A stretch of DNA of 64,000 nucleotides from positions 620,001 to 684,000 of the forward strand of contig BRON01000006.1 in assembly GCA_024345305.1 (NCBI GenBank). The letters are read 5' to 3'. The DNA is from Mrakia gelida (taxonomy: Eukaryota; Basidiomycota; Tremellomycetes; Cystofilobasidiales; Mrakiaceae). This document shows, in pieces, positions 47,469-57,996 of the stretch. Position 1 is the stretch's first letter. Every line of letters begins with the position of its first letter. The notes under the pieces are model-generated. The model ran no database searches. It saw nothing but the letters and a program-made list of their open reading frames with translations, and was not told the DNA's origin. The position numbers and the translations under genes are program-made.

Positions 47469-48074
47469 ATGCCTCCATCTCGTATCGGAGTTCTCGTCGG
47501 CAGCCAGAGGCCACAGGGCAACAACATCGGGCTCCTCAGCTGGTTAACCTCCGTCATGTCACCTCTCCTCCCTCCCACCACCACTCTCACCGTTCTCGAC
47601 TACTCCTCTCTCGGCCACGTCGAAGGCTCCATCGTCCCTGAGCTCATTCCAACCTCCGAAGGCTACCCGGACGTCGCTACTCAACTTTGGAGCGCTCAAG
47701 TCGACGCCTGCGACGCGTTCATTGCTCTGACTCCTCAGTACAACTGGAGCATACCCGGTCGACTGAAGGAGGCTTTCGACCATCTAAAAAGAGAATGGGA
47801 AGGCAAGAAGGTTATCATCGTTGCGTATGGGGGTAAACGAGGGGGGTCGAAGGTCAGGGAGCATTTGAGAGATGTCGTTTTGGGAGGAGCGTTGGAGATG
47901 AAGGTGGTAGGGGACATGGGGATTCCTCTGCCGATGACGTATATAGCGGGCGAATTGAGGGTTGGGAAGGGAGGGAGAGATCCTGATAGTGAAGGAGAAG
48001 GTGGAGTGTTGCCGTTCTTGAAGGAGCCGGAGGAGCAGTTGAAGAAGCTCGTTGGGGAGATGCTGAAGGATTAG
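47469..48074 (+). CDS. NADPH-dependent FMN reductase family protein
   Basis: Single exon, 201 aa, flavodoxin-like quinone/FMN reductase (Lot6/ChrR-like). The N-terminus RIGVLVGSQRPQGNN matches the phosphate-binding loop after the first strand (GSxRxxxxN). The segment AFIALTPQYNWSIPGRLKEA is the conserved P-(Q/E)-Y-N flavin-contact motif. VIIVAYGGKRGGSKVREHLR is the later strand plus Gly-rich loop. Length is normal. It lies between two multi-exon genes and has no intron itself. The reaction is inferred from the family: two-electron reduction of quinones or flavins with NAD(P)H in the cytosol. Confidence 0.88.
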   Translation: MPPSRIGVLVGSQRPQGNNIGLLSWLTSVMSPLLPPTTTLTVLDYSSLGHVEGSIVPELIPTSEGYPDVATQLWSAQVDACDAFIALTPQYNWSIPGRLKEAFDHLKREWEGKKVIIVAYGGKRGGSKVREHLRDVVLGGALEMKVVGDMGIPLPMTYIAGELRVGKGGRDPDSEGEGGVLPFLKEPEEQLKKLVGEMLKD

Positions 48075-48637
48075 TAGAGACGTGAACTTAGTGGCAGACT
48101 AGACTTTCGACTGTTTATTGCTGTTTTCACGAAGAGTGTCGCCGTCTTTTTGTTCTGCTGCCTTCAAGATCTTGAACTTGAAAGTTCGTCCGAGGGCCGT
48201 TCGCTCTCGCTGTTCTGCGAGAGACTTCGAACAGCCCTCCGTCCTCTCCCTGGAGGTCCACGACCTCCAGATTTTCAGGCATGTGTCGGACGAGTCCGAT
48301 CCGAAGACGCTGAAAATCTCAGCTCTTCAGCGAGGAAACAGCGCTTCCTCTGCGTCGCGAAAGCCGTCTTCTTCTGACAGCGAAAGCGACGAACCCACGC
48401 GTCCGCTTTCAAGTTCAAGATTTCTTGAAACAAGACGGAAACGAAACGACGGGTTTGGTGGAAACAGCAATAGATACAAACTTACCCTTCTCTTGAGCTA
48501 TGAAAACGACCTTGACTCTTGAGCTCGACTCGACACTCGAGCTCGACGCGGTTCTCGCCCTCTGCTTTTGGTCGGAGATGATCCGAGCTCGCCCCCATTC
48601 CTCTGTCTCTTCCTCCAACCCCAACAGCACAGAAAAA
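48075..48637. other. Intergenic region containing an imperfect hairpin
   Basis: 3' of the FMN reductase. The hairpin at 48165-48428 is listed separately. The stretch just before 48638 is pyrimidine-rich with CAACAG, a possible leader acceptor. Confidence 0.4.
48165..48428. repeat. Long imperfect inverted repeat (nested hairpin)
   Basis: Outer arms ATCTTGAACTTGAAAG (48169-48184) and its exact complement (48409-48424). Inner arms AGATTTTCAG (48269-48278) and CTGAAAATCT (48310-48319). A separate short hairpin CTGGAGGTC / GACCTCCAG (48250-48258, 48262-48270) overlaps the left inner arm. Partial pairing also occurs between the arms. Could be a MITE-like remnant or a structured RNA. Confidence 0.6.
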
Positions 48638-50426
48638 ATGTCTTCCAGCATCGGCTCCCCTCTCTCCCTTTCGATCTTCCTCCTCTCGTCGGCTCTGTAC
48701 TTCGCTGCTGCTTCGTCTAGCGCTGCTGGGTCCAAGAAGGGAGGAGGAAGTGCAGCTCTCGAGAAGGAGGCGAGGAAGGAGGATACCCTCAAGGAGGATG
48801 GTCAGTTCTAGTCTCCCTTCCTCTTTTTCGCTTCGGTTCCTCGGGTGTGGGGGAGAAGGGCTCTTGGATGTGGTCCTGCTGAGGTGTCGAAGCTGGTAGG
48901 AGTTGGTGGGATGGCAGGAGGAGGAACGAGAGAAGGAGGAACGAGAGAAGGAGGACGAAGCCGCCGGCCCAGGTTGAGCTCAGTTCCCTCCCTTCCTTTT
49001 GCGTCGGTCGTTCGACCTACTCTGGAACGATTCCAGAGAGTCAGACCTTCTCTTCTCATCCCAATCAACTCTACGCTGGTTGACCTCGAAGGAGCAGAGC
49101 TCTCCGACATCTAGCAGAGCTCCCCCATCCAATCCCTTTCGAGCTCGTCTTTTTCATCCGGTCCTCCATCCGAAACGCCGTTTCCGTTTGCTGACCTCTG
49201 ACTCTTTCCTCTCTTTGGTCGAGCAGGATCTCCTCGAGAAGCTCACTCTCAGGTCGGAGGACACGATGGACCCAAGTTGGGAAAGAAACCTGTCGTCGTC
49301 TACGTGATGGTGAGCTCCGACCTCCTCCTCCTTCCTTCGGTCTTCTCCTCCCTCCCTTTTTCTCTCCGCTCACCTCGCTGATTCGTCTTCGTCGCTTCTT
49401 GACAGGGTGTCTGTGGGTGGTTAGTGACCTCCTATGGTACTCAGAATAGCCTCCCCGTCTTGGCTGACCTCGTTCTTGCTCCCTCCTCGTACCCAGCGGA
49501 AAATCAACAACTGGACTTCGTCTCTCCGAGCTCCTCAGAGTCCCTTACTTCGACGGTGACTCCCTTCACACACCCGAAAACGTCGCCAAGATGCACGCCA
49601 ACCACCCTCTGAACGATTCGGATCGAATCCCTTGGGTGAGTCGTCGTCTCGACTTTCGAGCTCGAGCTCACGCGTCCTTCGAAGCTGACCTCTCTCCTCT
49701 GGTCTCTTCACCCTCTCAGCTCAAGAAGATTCAGCAGCACGGTATCGATGAGCTCGCCAACAATCCTGGAGGATGCATTATCGCTGCCTCGTCGTTGAAG
49801 TTCGCTTACAGGGAGATCCAGCGTGGAAACGGTTCGTTCGCGTCTCCCTTCTCCTCCCCTCTCGCACCAGCTTCCTTCCTCTTCCTGCTTCCGCGGATTG
49901 CTTACTCTGCCCTTTTCTTGTACCTCGTTTCCCTCAACAGAGCTCCCTCCCAACGCTCTCGACGTTCTTCCCAACGGTCTCCCCGCCTCTCCCTCGCGTT
50001 CCAAGGTCCAGACGCTCTTCGTATACCTCAAAGGAACACCAGAGGTCCTCGCCCAGCGTATGGCAGGCAGGAAGGGGCACTATATGGTTCGTTTCTCTGT
50101 TATTTGTCTCCTCGTCTCCCCACATGGGGCCGTCTTGTGAGAGACGAAGCTGACCTCGATTCCTCCTCTCCCGCGACTCTCACAGGGCTCGGTTCGTCCT
50201 TTTCCTTCAATCTCTCAACCCCAAACCTTTCGTCAAAGAGTGTTCTGACCTCTCGCATTCTTCTGATTATTTTTTATAGGCCATGCTTGACTCTCAACTC
50301 GCCACGATGGAGGATCCTCCCAAGAACGGAGAGCAGGGGATCATCGTCGTCGATATCGATCAGGCCGAGGAGGGTGTTACCCAGCAGGCTTACAAGGGAG
50401 TTCTCGCTGCCATCGAGTCGCAGTAG
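48638..50426 (+). CDS. Gluconokinase
   Basis: ATP-dependent kinase making 6-phosphogluconate from gluconate. Well-supported exons: 49227-49309, 49406-49419 (14 nt), 49497-49635, 49720-49831, 49941-50086, 50186-50191 (6 nt), 50280-50426. Exon 48638-48800 is a tentative first exon; its phase fits, giving 269 aa, but the intron would be 426 nt. The P-loop GVCGCGKST is built across the 14-nt exon. Then YFDGDSLHTPENVAKM, HPLNDSDRIPW (typical D-x-D-R-x-P-W), LFVYLKGTPEVLAQRMAGRKGHYM and MLDSQLATMEDPP. The end reads GIIVVDID. These are hallmarks of thermoresistant-type gluconokinases. Weak point: the N-terminus, where the putative first exon looks like a signal anchor, unusual for this cytosolic enzyme. 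Confidence 0.82.
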
Positions 50427-50943
50427 ACTTCTCGCACGGGTGGATTCTCGGAGGAAGGAATCATTGGGATGGGGAGGAGAGGAGCGGCAAGGGGACGCGA
50501 ACTCGATTGACGATGAGTCGCGAGGAGAGCTGGTTAGTCTTAGATCTCATTCACTTTTTCGGAGCTCATGTGCATGGGAGAGTACCACATATAAGAGAGA
50601 CAATTTCGTCTCGTTCGACGAGGCTGAGCAGAGCGGGAGGGCGAGTACGACCAAACGAAGAGGACGCGTCGAGTCGAGTCGCTCTGGTTCTCGACCCCTT
50701 TCCTCTGCTTCTATACGTCGCTTCTTCTCGCTTTCTAGAGCCCCAACCCGATCGCTGCTCGGCGGAACATCCTCTCGAACGAACGAACCCGCCTCCTGCG
50801 AAAAGAGGAAAGATTTCGATCCTCGTCCAACTTCACCGTCATTTCGATCTTCTGCTCCCTCCACGCGGTCGAGGCGTTCAGCCCCCTTCGCTCCTTCCTT
50901 CTGCCCTCGAACCACCACCATCAACCATCTCTCGTCAACAAAC
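50427..50943 (+). other. Intergenic region, promoter and leader of the DUF1774-type gene
   Basis: One GACGCGTC near 50663-50670. The pyrimidine-rich leader ends in ACAAAC before the ATG. No exon supported. Confidence 0.4.
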
Positions 50944-52377
50944 ATGGGCCAACCCGTCTCCCTCCCCGTCGCTCAGCTCATCGCTCCAGGATCAGCGAGT
51001 GAGCTCTCTCGAATCGTTCAGTTCGAGCCATCGAAACGCGCCCGCGTCGAAGCTGAGCTCTCTGTTCTTCGGTCCTCAGTCTTCAACTTCGCTGCTCAGA
51101 CCTACGGGATGCTCAGCTCCCCCAACATGAAGACCAGTGAGCTCGTCCTTTCCTATCCCAGCCGTCGCTGAATCCAGCGATCTAGACTAACCCGTTGCTT
51201 CGCGTTCTTCAGTCTCGGACAGACACGTCGCCGCCTTCTCCCCTCATCCCATGGCAATCGGCTACTTTTTCGCACCTCAACAACTCCTCCAGCTCTACTG
51301 GCTCGCGAGATTCTTCCGTGCCTCGACCAAGCAGGACAAGGAGGCTTTGCGTTACGCTCCTTTCTACACGCTCGGTCGGTTTCGTCTTCCCTCCCCCTCC
51401 CCTCCTCTCCTTTCGCCTCGTCCCTCCCTTCCACTCACGCCCATCCTCAAATCCGCCTTTGCTCTCCTTCGAACAAAACAGGTAACCTCATGATCGGCTC
51501 CTGGATGTTCGCCTGGAACTCTGAGCACCTCAAACTCGCTCAACTCTTCGTTACGATCAACTCGTTGGCGCAGCTGTACTACGTCTACACGATGCTTCCT
51601 CCTTCGACGAGCGAGAACAGAGCTACAAGATTGACGGCGCAGACGTTTGCTGGAATTGGAGGTGAGTGCTGAGAACCAGATTTCGTCTCGCGCTCGTCCG
51701 TTGATCTGACGGCGCGTCGACTTTGGTCTTGTCCGCATTCGACAGTCCTGGATCTGATCCACAACGGCTCCGTCGCGTTCTTCGAGAACGTTCCTCCCAA
51801 GTATGTATACCCTTGTCTCTCCCTCTCGTTCTTTCCCAATCACTCACTCCTCCCTCTTTTCGAATCGATCTTTCCCAGCCTCGCAACCAAAATCCTCACC
51901 GCCATCTCCTTTCCCCTCGCCGCCTTCTTCTCCACTCCCGTCATGGGAGCCTGCTACGCTTACGACGCCTTGGGGATCTATCTCGGACAGAGGAACTACA
52001 ACGTTCGTTCCGTTCTCCGTCGTTCTCCCTCCCTCGAGTTCGAAGCTCGAAGTTCGACGCGTCGTTTCGTCTCGCTCACCTTCTCTCCTTTGCGCTCTCG
52101 TTTCTTGTTTGCAGGTCGGCGGCGACGCCTGGACGAACCTCATCCTCGCTACAGCCAGCATCACAGCTGCCGCTGTCGTTGCGAAGGTTGGATTGAACTG
52201 GTGAGCGAGGCGCGGACCTTTCGAGGACGAGGATCAATTTGCGTTTCGCGTTCGACTGACACCCCTCGACGCGTGTGCTTGCCTTTGGGTCAGAGCAGGA
52301 TGAAGAACAAGAGAGACTTGAGTAGCAGTGGGACTGGAAGCGAGAGGAGAGCTTTGTTGGATGCTGAGGGGAACTGA
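50944..52377 (+). CDS. Multi-pass membrane protein, DUF1774-like
   Basis: Exons 50944-50998, 51080-51136, 51213-51374, 51482-51661, 51746-51800, 51879-52002, 52115-52200, 52299-52377 (265 aa), all phases join. Several hydrophobic segments: PMAIGYFFAPQQLLQLYWLA, LGNLMIGSWMFAWN, LFVTINSLAQLYYVYTM, ILTAISFPLAAFFSTPV, and TNLILATASITAAAVVAK. A short cytosol-like hydrophilic tail (NKRDLSSSGTGSERRALLD) follows. The pattern FFAPQQ plus GN-x-W-x-AWN recalls the fungal DUF1774 family, which has no known function. At the last junction, using the first AG would create a stop; the second AG (CAGAGCAG) restores the frame. Location probably endomembrane or plasma membrane. Confidence 0.7.
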
Positions 52378-52796
52378 ACGGTCTCGTCGAGGTCGGCGCG
52401 CGAAGCCTCCCTCCGTCTTTTCTCTCTCTCGCTCTCGATCCCATGACTCGTCCGCGCTTCTTCTCTCTCACACTCGCTCGCGCAAGAACCCGGCTCCTCG
52501 CCCCTCAGCGAGCGTACATGAGACTGGCAACTCCCCTTCGCTGCCGTCTCCTCTGCTCTCTTCTCCTCCTCGCTTCCCCTCCCCTCTCCCTTTCCATCCC
52601 CTCTCCAAAAGGGAAAGCGAAGCGAAGCAAAGGTTCTTTTTTATTCGAGGGTGCTCAATACTTTCCCGAAACTAACACACGAAGAAAGCGCGAAGTTTGT
52701 AAAGCATGTCACCCTTCCCCCCCTGGCTACACACTCCTCCACTACCAGATCCTCAGAGAAAGCCAACGCGCGTCAAGATGAAACTTGAGGCAACGT
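52378..52796. other. Convergent intergenic region
   Basis: 3' flanks of the DUF1774-like gene (+) and eS10 (-). Nothing recognised. Confidence 0.35.
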
Positions 52797-53863
52797 TTAC
52801 TCTCGGGGAGCACCTCGTCCGACACCGGCGTACTTGGGCTGGCGAGGAGGAAGGGGAGACGGGGAGGGAAGGGGAGAGGTCAGCTTTCTGACGAGACGCG
52901 AAGAACGAAAGGACGAGGGAAGGAGCGAAACGAACCTTGAAGTCGTCTCCTCCAGTCTTGGCGGATCGGTACTCTCCTCGTCCCTGGAGGCACGAAAGAG
53001 AAAGTGTGAGAACGAGTTAGTAACGGAGCGATCAAGCGCGAACACGAAGGAAGGAGGAAGGGAGGAGACGAGACACGCACCTCTCCCTCGGGTCGGGGGG
53101 CTCGGTAAGCTCCTCCAGCTCGGGCGGCAGCGGGGGCAGCTCGGGTGGGTCGCTTGAGAGTGTTGGGGACAATCTCGGAAGGGAGGTGAAGGCTGTTTCG
53201 GATCGAGACACGCGAAGGAGGACGAAGGGAAGAGGTCAGCTCGCGCGACGACGATGGCGAAACGACGAAGGGAGAGGGAGAGAGGATACGCACAACTCCC
53301 TGAGGTAGTCAAGTCCCTCGGGGGTGAGGGTGTAGTAGTAGTACAACCAGGAGACTGAGAGAGCGGAGAAGGGAAGGAAGCAGAAGGTCAGCTCTCGAGC
53401 TTGCCAGCGAGGGAGGGCGAGCGCTCGTTCTCTCTTCTCGAGCAGCAAGGATGGGGAAGAGTGCTCACACTGGGTCTTGACGTAACCCCTGGAGTTCAAG
53501 GACTGCATGGACTTGATGACCTCGAGGTTGGGGATCTCGGGAAGGTCGGGGTGGGACGCAAGGTTGAAGTCCTTAGCGGCGACCATGACTCCCTCTGATG
53601 GATGAGAAGCGGGCACGGACGATGGGATGGGAGGGTGGTGGTAGTGAGAGAGAGAAAGAGGAGGGTAAGAAGAAGAAGAAGAAGAAGAAGAAGAGGAGGA
53701 TCATGATCAGCGAAAAGGTCGAGACGAGGGGACGCGACTGGAAGGGAGGGAGGGAGAGGGAAAGAAAGGGCGAAGGTGAAGGAAGGGAGGGGAGGAAGCG
53801 TTTGAACTTACCCTTGAAGAGGTTCTCGTAGATCGCTCGTCGGTTGGCTTTAGAAATCAGCAT
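52797..53863 (-). CDS. RPS10: 40S ribosomal protein eS10
   Basis: Exons 53863-53812, 53594-53469, 53354-53294, 53192-53081, 52983-52936, 52838-52797 (146 aa). The eS10 signature is complete: MLISKANRRAIYENLFKEGV, VMVAAKDFNLASHPDLPEIP, NLEVIKSMQSLNSRGYVKTQ, FSWLYYYYTLTPEGLDYLRE, FLHLPSEIVPNTLKRPTR, and the RP-rich tail RGEYRSAKTGGDDFKPKYAG. Length fits the family. The tail ends with the Gly/Arg motif GVGRGAPRE. Introns sit early and late in the gene, as usual for highly expressed ribosomal protein genes in basidiomycetes. Codons are strongly C-ending. Confidence 0.96.
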
Positions 53864-54815
53864 ATTGAGTTGAGGTAGGTGAGGATTCGGTAGAACAACG
53901 ACTGTGGTTGATCTAGGCCCGGTCTGGGAAAGGAAAGCAAAAGAAGAAGAAAGGTCAGCGAACTCATTCTTTTCAAGGCGAAGAGGCCAGAAGGGTGTTA
54001 AGAGTCGAGCTCAAAGAGTGCTCCTTCCTCCCGTAGACTCTCCAAGATCTATGTCTCTCTAACATCAGAGGCTAGCCCTCCCTCCCTGCTCCAGGATGCG
54101 TCGAAAATTGACGATACCCTCTCCACTAGGGGAGGAGAGGCGAGGGATCCAGCGTTCGAGGTCGTCTTTTTCAACTCCCTCCCCTTCCTCCCCTTCCCAG
54201 CCTTCTCCCTCCTCTCCTCGTCCATCCCAGGTGGCAAGAGTGACGTCGATATGGAGCTGTGGTATGGGTAGTGCTGTGTGTGAGGATGGGAGTGTTCTAC
54301 TCACGAGATTTCTTGAAGGAAAGAGAGTGTCTGAGGCAAAAGAGCTCGCTCCCCCCTCCTCCTCCCCTCTCCCTGGCCAACTTTTCAGCCTGGTTTAAAA
54401 AATATACACGCAAGATCTCGAGTGGACGTTTTTCGCTCTCAAACCATCACCGACACAGAAAGACTGCTCAGAACCGTTCTCGAAAATGAGAAAGAGGGAA
54501 AATCTTCATGCTTTCGACGGCGGAGGGAAGACGACCCGAGCGCGTCCTCCTCCCCCTGCTCGCGTCCGGCTGCCCTCCCGATCTCGCTCTGGTAGAATTC
54601 CCATCTCGCTCGTTTCGGCGTTCGAACCCATCCAAAAGAGTACAGTAGAAGAGAGGATGTCGATTTCTGAGCGGCTTTTGAAGTGAATCAGGCTTGAAAA
54701 AGAGGCCATCTCCGTGACCTCCACTTCTCTCCCCTCCTTCCCTCCAAACCATCACTCCCCTCCTCCTCCTTCCCCTTGCCCTTCTCCCACTTCTTACCTT
54801 ACTCACTCCTCCATC
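53864..54815. promoter_or_regulatory. Divergent region between eS10 and the SDR reductase
   Basis: 952 bp holding the eS10 promoter and leader and the SDR promoter. A TATA-like AAAAAATATACAC lies at about 54396-54408, some 410 bp before the SDR ATG. The SDR leader is C/T-rich. Confidence 0.4.
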
Positions 54816-57285
54816 ATGCCTGCTTCTCAGACTGTCCCCAAGAAAGGAGATACCGTGAGTCCTCTCCCTGGTTCTAGTTTGTGAGCGAAAGAAAGGTCGG
54901 ACGCTCATCTGCATCTCTCCTCCCTTCCCTCCGTCTCTCGTTCAGATCCTCGTCACTGGAGCCTCTGGTCAGTGTCCTCTCCCTGCTCCTCTCACTCTGA
55001 GACCTTCATCTGACTCTTCTCTTCCCTCTACAGGCTTCATCGCTGTCCACGTCGTCGATCTTCTCTTGAACGAGGGCTACAAAGTCGTCGGCACCGTCCG
55101 AAGCCCAGAGAAGGGTTCGCTCGTTTTCCTCTCCCTCGCTTCTGCTTCCCCTTCCTGACCCACCTTTGTTCGACGACTCATAGGAGATTACCTCGTCGAC
55201 CTCTTCAAGGGGAAGCCCTTCACCTACAAGATCGTCAAGGATATCGCTGAGGTGCGAACTTCGCTTCGCACGTCATCTCACCTCCCTCCCTCCGACGATG
55301 GGCTGATATCGTTCCCTCCCTTCCCCCCCCCCCCCTCCTCCCTCTTCCTTCGCGCCCTCTTGCTCTACAGCCCCACGCCTTTGACGAGGCCGTCAAGGGA
55401 GTGCAGGGAATCGCTCATACTGTGCGTATTGCCCCCAGCTCGAGCTCGTTCCCGCTTCAGCCCTCCGTTGAGGTCGGACTCGAAGCTCGATCAACAAGCG
55501 CTCACTCTGCTCCCCCTCTTTCTACGCGTTCGAGAACAGGCTTCTCCCTTCCACATGAAGGCTGACGACCCTGAGGGCTCGTTCTCTCTCTTCATCTCGT
55601 CCTCTTTGCCACGTTGCAGAGCTGTAAAAGACCGGGATCTCACGAAGCTGACCGAACCCTCGACTTTGCTCTCTTCCAACAGAGCTCATCAAGCCCGCCG
55701 TCGAGGGAACCGTCGGAGTTCTCAAGTCTGCTCTCAAGAACGGAGAGGGTATTCAGCGAGTCGTCGTGTGAGTTTTTGAAGGCGGCTTCTACTCTGAGAC
55801 GAGGATGACTTCACACGAGAGCGAGAGCGCGCGAGCTGATCGTTTCGACCCTCCCTTCCTTCCTTCCTCCTTTTCCTTCGCCCACTTCTCTCGTTCGATC
55901 AAACCAGCACCTCCTCCGTCGCTTCCATCATCGAGCCCGCTACTCCTCCTCACACTTTCACCGAGAAGGTCAGTCAGGGATTCATCTCCTTCGTTCGTCT
56001 CGTTTCCTCGGACACCAAGCTGATCTTTCTGCCTCTCTCTTTCATCGTAGGACTGGAACGAGTTCTCCATCAAGGAGGTCGCCGAGAAGGGAGCTGCTGC
56101 CGATGGAGGTCACAAGTACCGAGGTGAGTGTCAGATCTTCATCCGTCTCGGACGAGCGTCCAGCATCTCCGGATCGAGCTGACTCGCGTTTCGTTTTCGG
56201 TCTCGTTCTCGTAGCCTCGAAGGTCCTCGCTGAGAAGGCTGCTTGGAAGTTCCTCGTCGACAACCCTGAGGTTACCTGGGGTATCGCGACTGTCAACCCT
56301 CCGTGAGTTCAACCATCGACTCCTCCGTCGCTCGCACAACGAAAGACTAACCTCATTTTCATCGCGTCGCCTCGCCTCTTCGCAGTCTCGTCTTCGGAGT
56401 GAGTCCCTTCCCTTTCTCCTCTTCCCTCTTCCACTCCCTCAACTGACCCTCCGCCCTCCTTCTCTCCAGCCCATCCTCCACCAAGTCTCCTCCCCCGAAG
56501 CGCTCAACACCTCCGTCGCGATCTTCCACGGAATCACTAAGGGCTCCAAAACCGAGGCTGACTTGCCTGGATCGCTCGGGAACTGGGTCGATGTTCGAGA
56601 GGTCGCTTATGCTCATTTCAAGGCGCTTACTCTGCCTGAGGCTGGGGGAGAGAGGTTCTTGACTTCGGGTTCGTGCTTTACTTCTGGCGTGTCGAGAGCT
56701 GCTTTCCGTCGTGTGTTTCGCGTCTCGTTCACTGACGCTTTCTCTCCCTCGTCCTCCCTTCTTCTCGCTTATCCTTTGCAGCCGGAGGAGTCAACGGTAA
56801 GCTCCCTGTTCTTCCTCGTTCCTCCCAAAACTCCCTTTCTCGTCGTCCCTCATCGCAAAATCGAACTCTTAAAACTAACACGCACCTCCCTCCCTCCACC
56901 CCATCCCCTTCCACCTCTCATCCCCCTCTCTCCCTCCAGCCCAAGACTTCACCGACTTCCTCAACTCCTACGCTCCCGAGCTCGAAGGAATCCCTCACGG
57001 GAAACCTGGAGCCGCTGAGGAGGCCAACCTCCCTGCGAACGTCAACATCTCCTCGGGAGCCAAAGCAGAGAAGATCTTGGGCGTCAAGTACAGATCTATT
57101 CAGGAGACTAGTAAGGATAGTGAGTCCAAAGTCCCCCGACGTTTCGAGCTAGACCGACGACGGCGTGGACGCGAGGACGAGGGAGGTGGAGACGGAGACG
57201 CGACTCAGGAGAGCCGAGCTGACCGACCTTTGCGGTTTTTTGCGTGATGACAGTGTACGAGTCGCTTAAGGCTAAAGGATGGTAA
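54816..57285 (+). CDS. Extended SDR reductase (dihydroflavonol-reductase / Gre2 type)
   Basis: NAD(P)H-dependent carbonyl reductase, 347 aa, fifteen exons: 54816-54854, 54946-54967, 55034-55114, 55184-55251, 55371-55421, 55540-55576, 55683-55767, 55908-55968, 56051-56123, 56215-56302, 56386-56398 (13 nt), 56470-56668, 56782-56796 (15 nt), 56940-57119, 57254-57285. Rossmann motif ILVTGASGFIAVHVVDLLL (TGxxGxxA-like), then VVGTVRSPEK; catalytic Ser region RVVVTSSVASI; active site YRASK (YxxxK); WGIATVNPPLVFGP typical of Gre2/DFR-like enzymes. The intron after 55576 begins GCTCGT: a probable GC-AG intron, since G|AG restores ASPFHMKADDPE-ELIKPAVEG. The physiological substrate (methylglyoxal, diketones or others) is unknown. 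Confidence 0.9.
55323..55335 (+). repeat. Homopolymer C run
   Basis: Thirteen C in the SDR gene intron before exon 55371-55421. Confidence 0.6.
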
Positions 57286-57996
57286 ATACACGACGTCGGC
57301 GCGTTCGTGGAGCCGTTGCGTTTCGACTGGAGGAGGATCTGTTTCTCTTCTCGTTCGAAAGGATTCGCTTGTTTTGGAGTTGTAATAGTCTAGTTGCCTT
57401 TCTCGCTCTTATTGTAGAGATTATACGGTATGGCGTTTTGGGAAGGTGCGAACGAGAAGAGAAAGAGATACGCGCGACGAGAGCGGGACGTGATGGGGAT
57501 GGGGATGGGATGTAGGAGCAGGTGAGGACGAGTCGGATTGGAGAAGGTCTGATGAGTGGAGTGATATCTCGGACAGTAGAGTTCGAGCAACTTGTATGAC
57601 CACGAGGATGTGGGAATGAGGTTGGAATGTAGAGACGGAAGAAGGAGATCGTGGGTCGGTGTCCGTCGCGTCGTGACTTGTCCGTTGCCTTCGTCCTGCA
57701 GTAGCCTTCGGATCGAACCGAGTTCTCGAGCGGCGGAAGAGCGAAACGATCATTTCCGAATAGTGAGAGCGTACAAGTGCTGAGGTTCGAGTACAACGGA
57801 GCGAACAAAGAGAGGCGTAGATAACTAAGAAACGAAACCAGCGACGAGGTAAACAAAGCAAAGCGAACCTAGGCTAGATGGCAAAGATAAGGGTAGATAA
57901 AGATACCGAAGGCACAGAATGCTGAAAACTAAACAAGATGTAGTGGAGATGCGAACCCCTCTGCGAGAGAAGGGAAGACAACTGGACCGAGTTTAC
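57286..57996. other. Convergent intergenic region
   Basis: 711 bp between the SDR gene (+) and a hypothetical protein (-). The long minus-strand ORF here has no domain or splice support. Probably 3' UTRs. Confidence 0.35.

Noticed and set aside
49591..51171. 526-codon plus-strand ORF
   Set aside because: It is a shadow: it reads through several introns of the gluconokinase gene and into the DUF1774-like gene in frames that contradict the conserved motifs.
57272..57856. 194-codon minus-strand ORF in the convergent gap
   Set aside because: No domain, no splice logic, Ser/Arg-rich shadow-like composition; better explained as 3' UTR.
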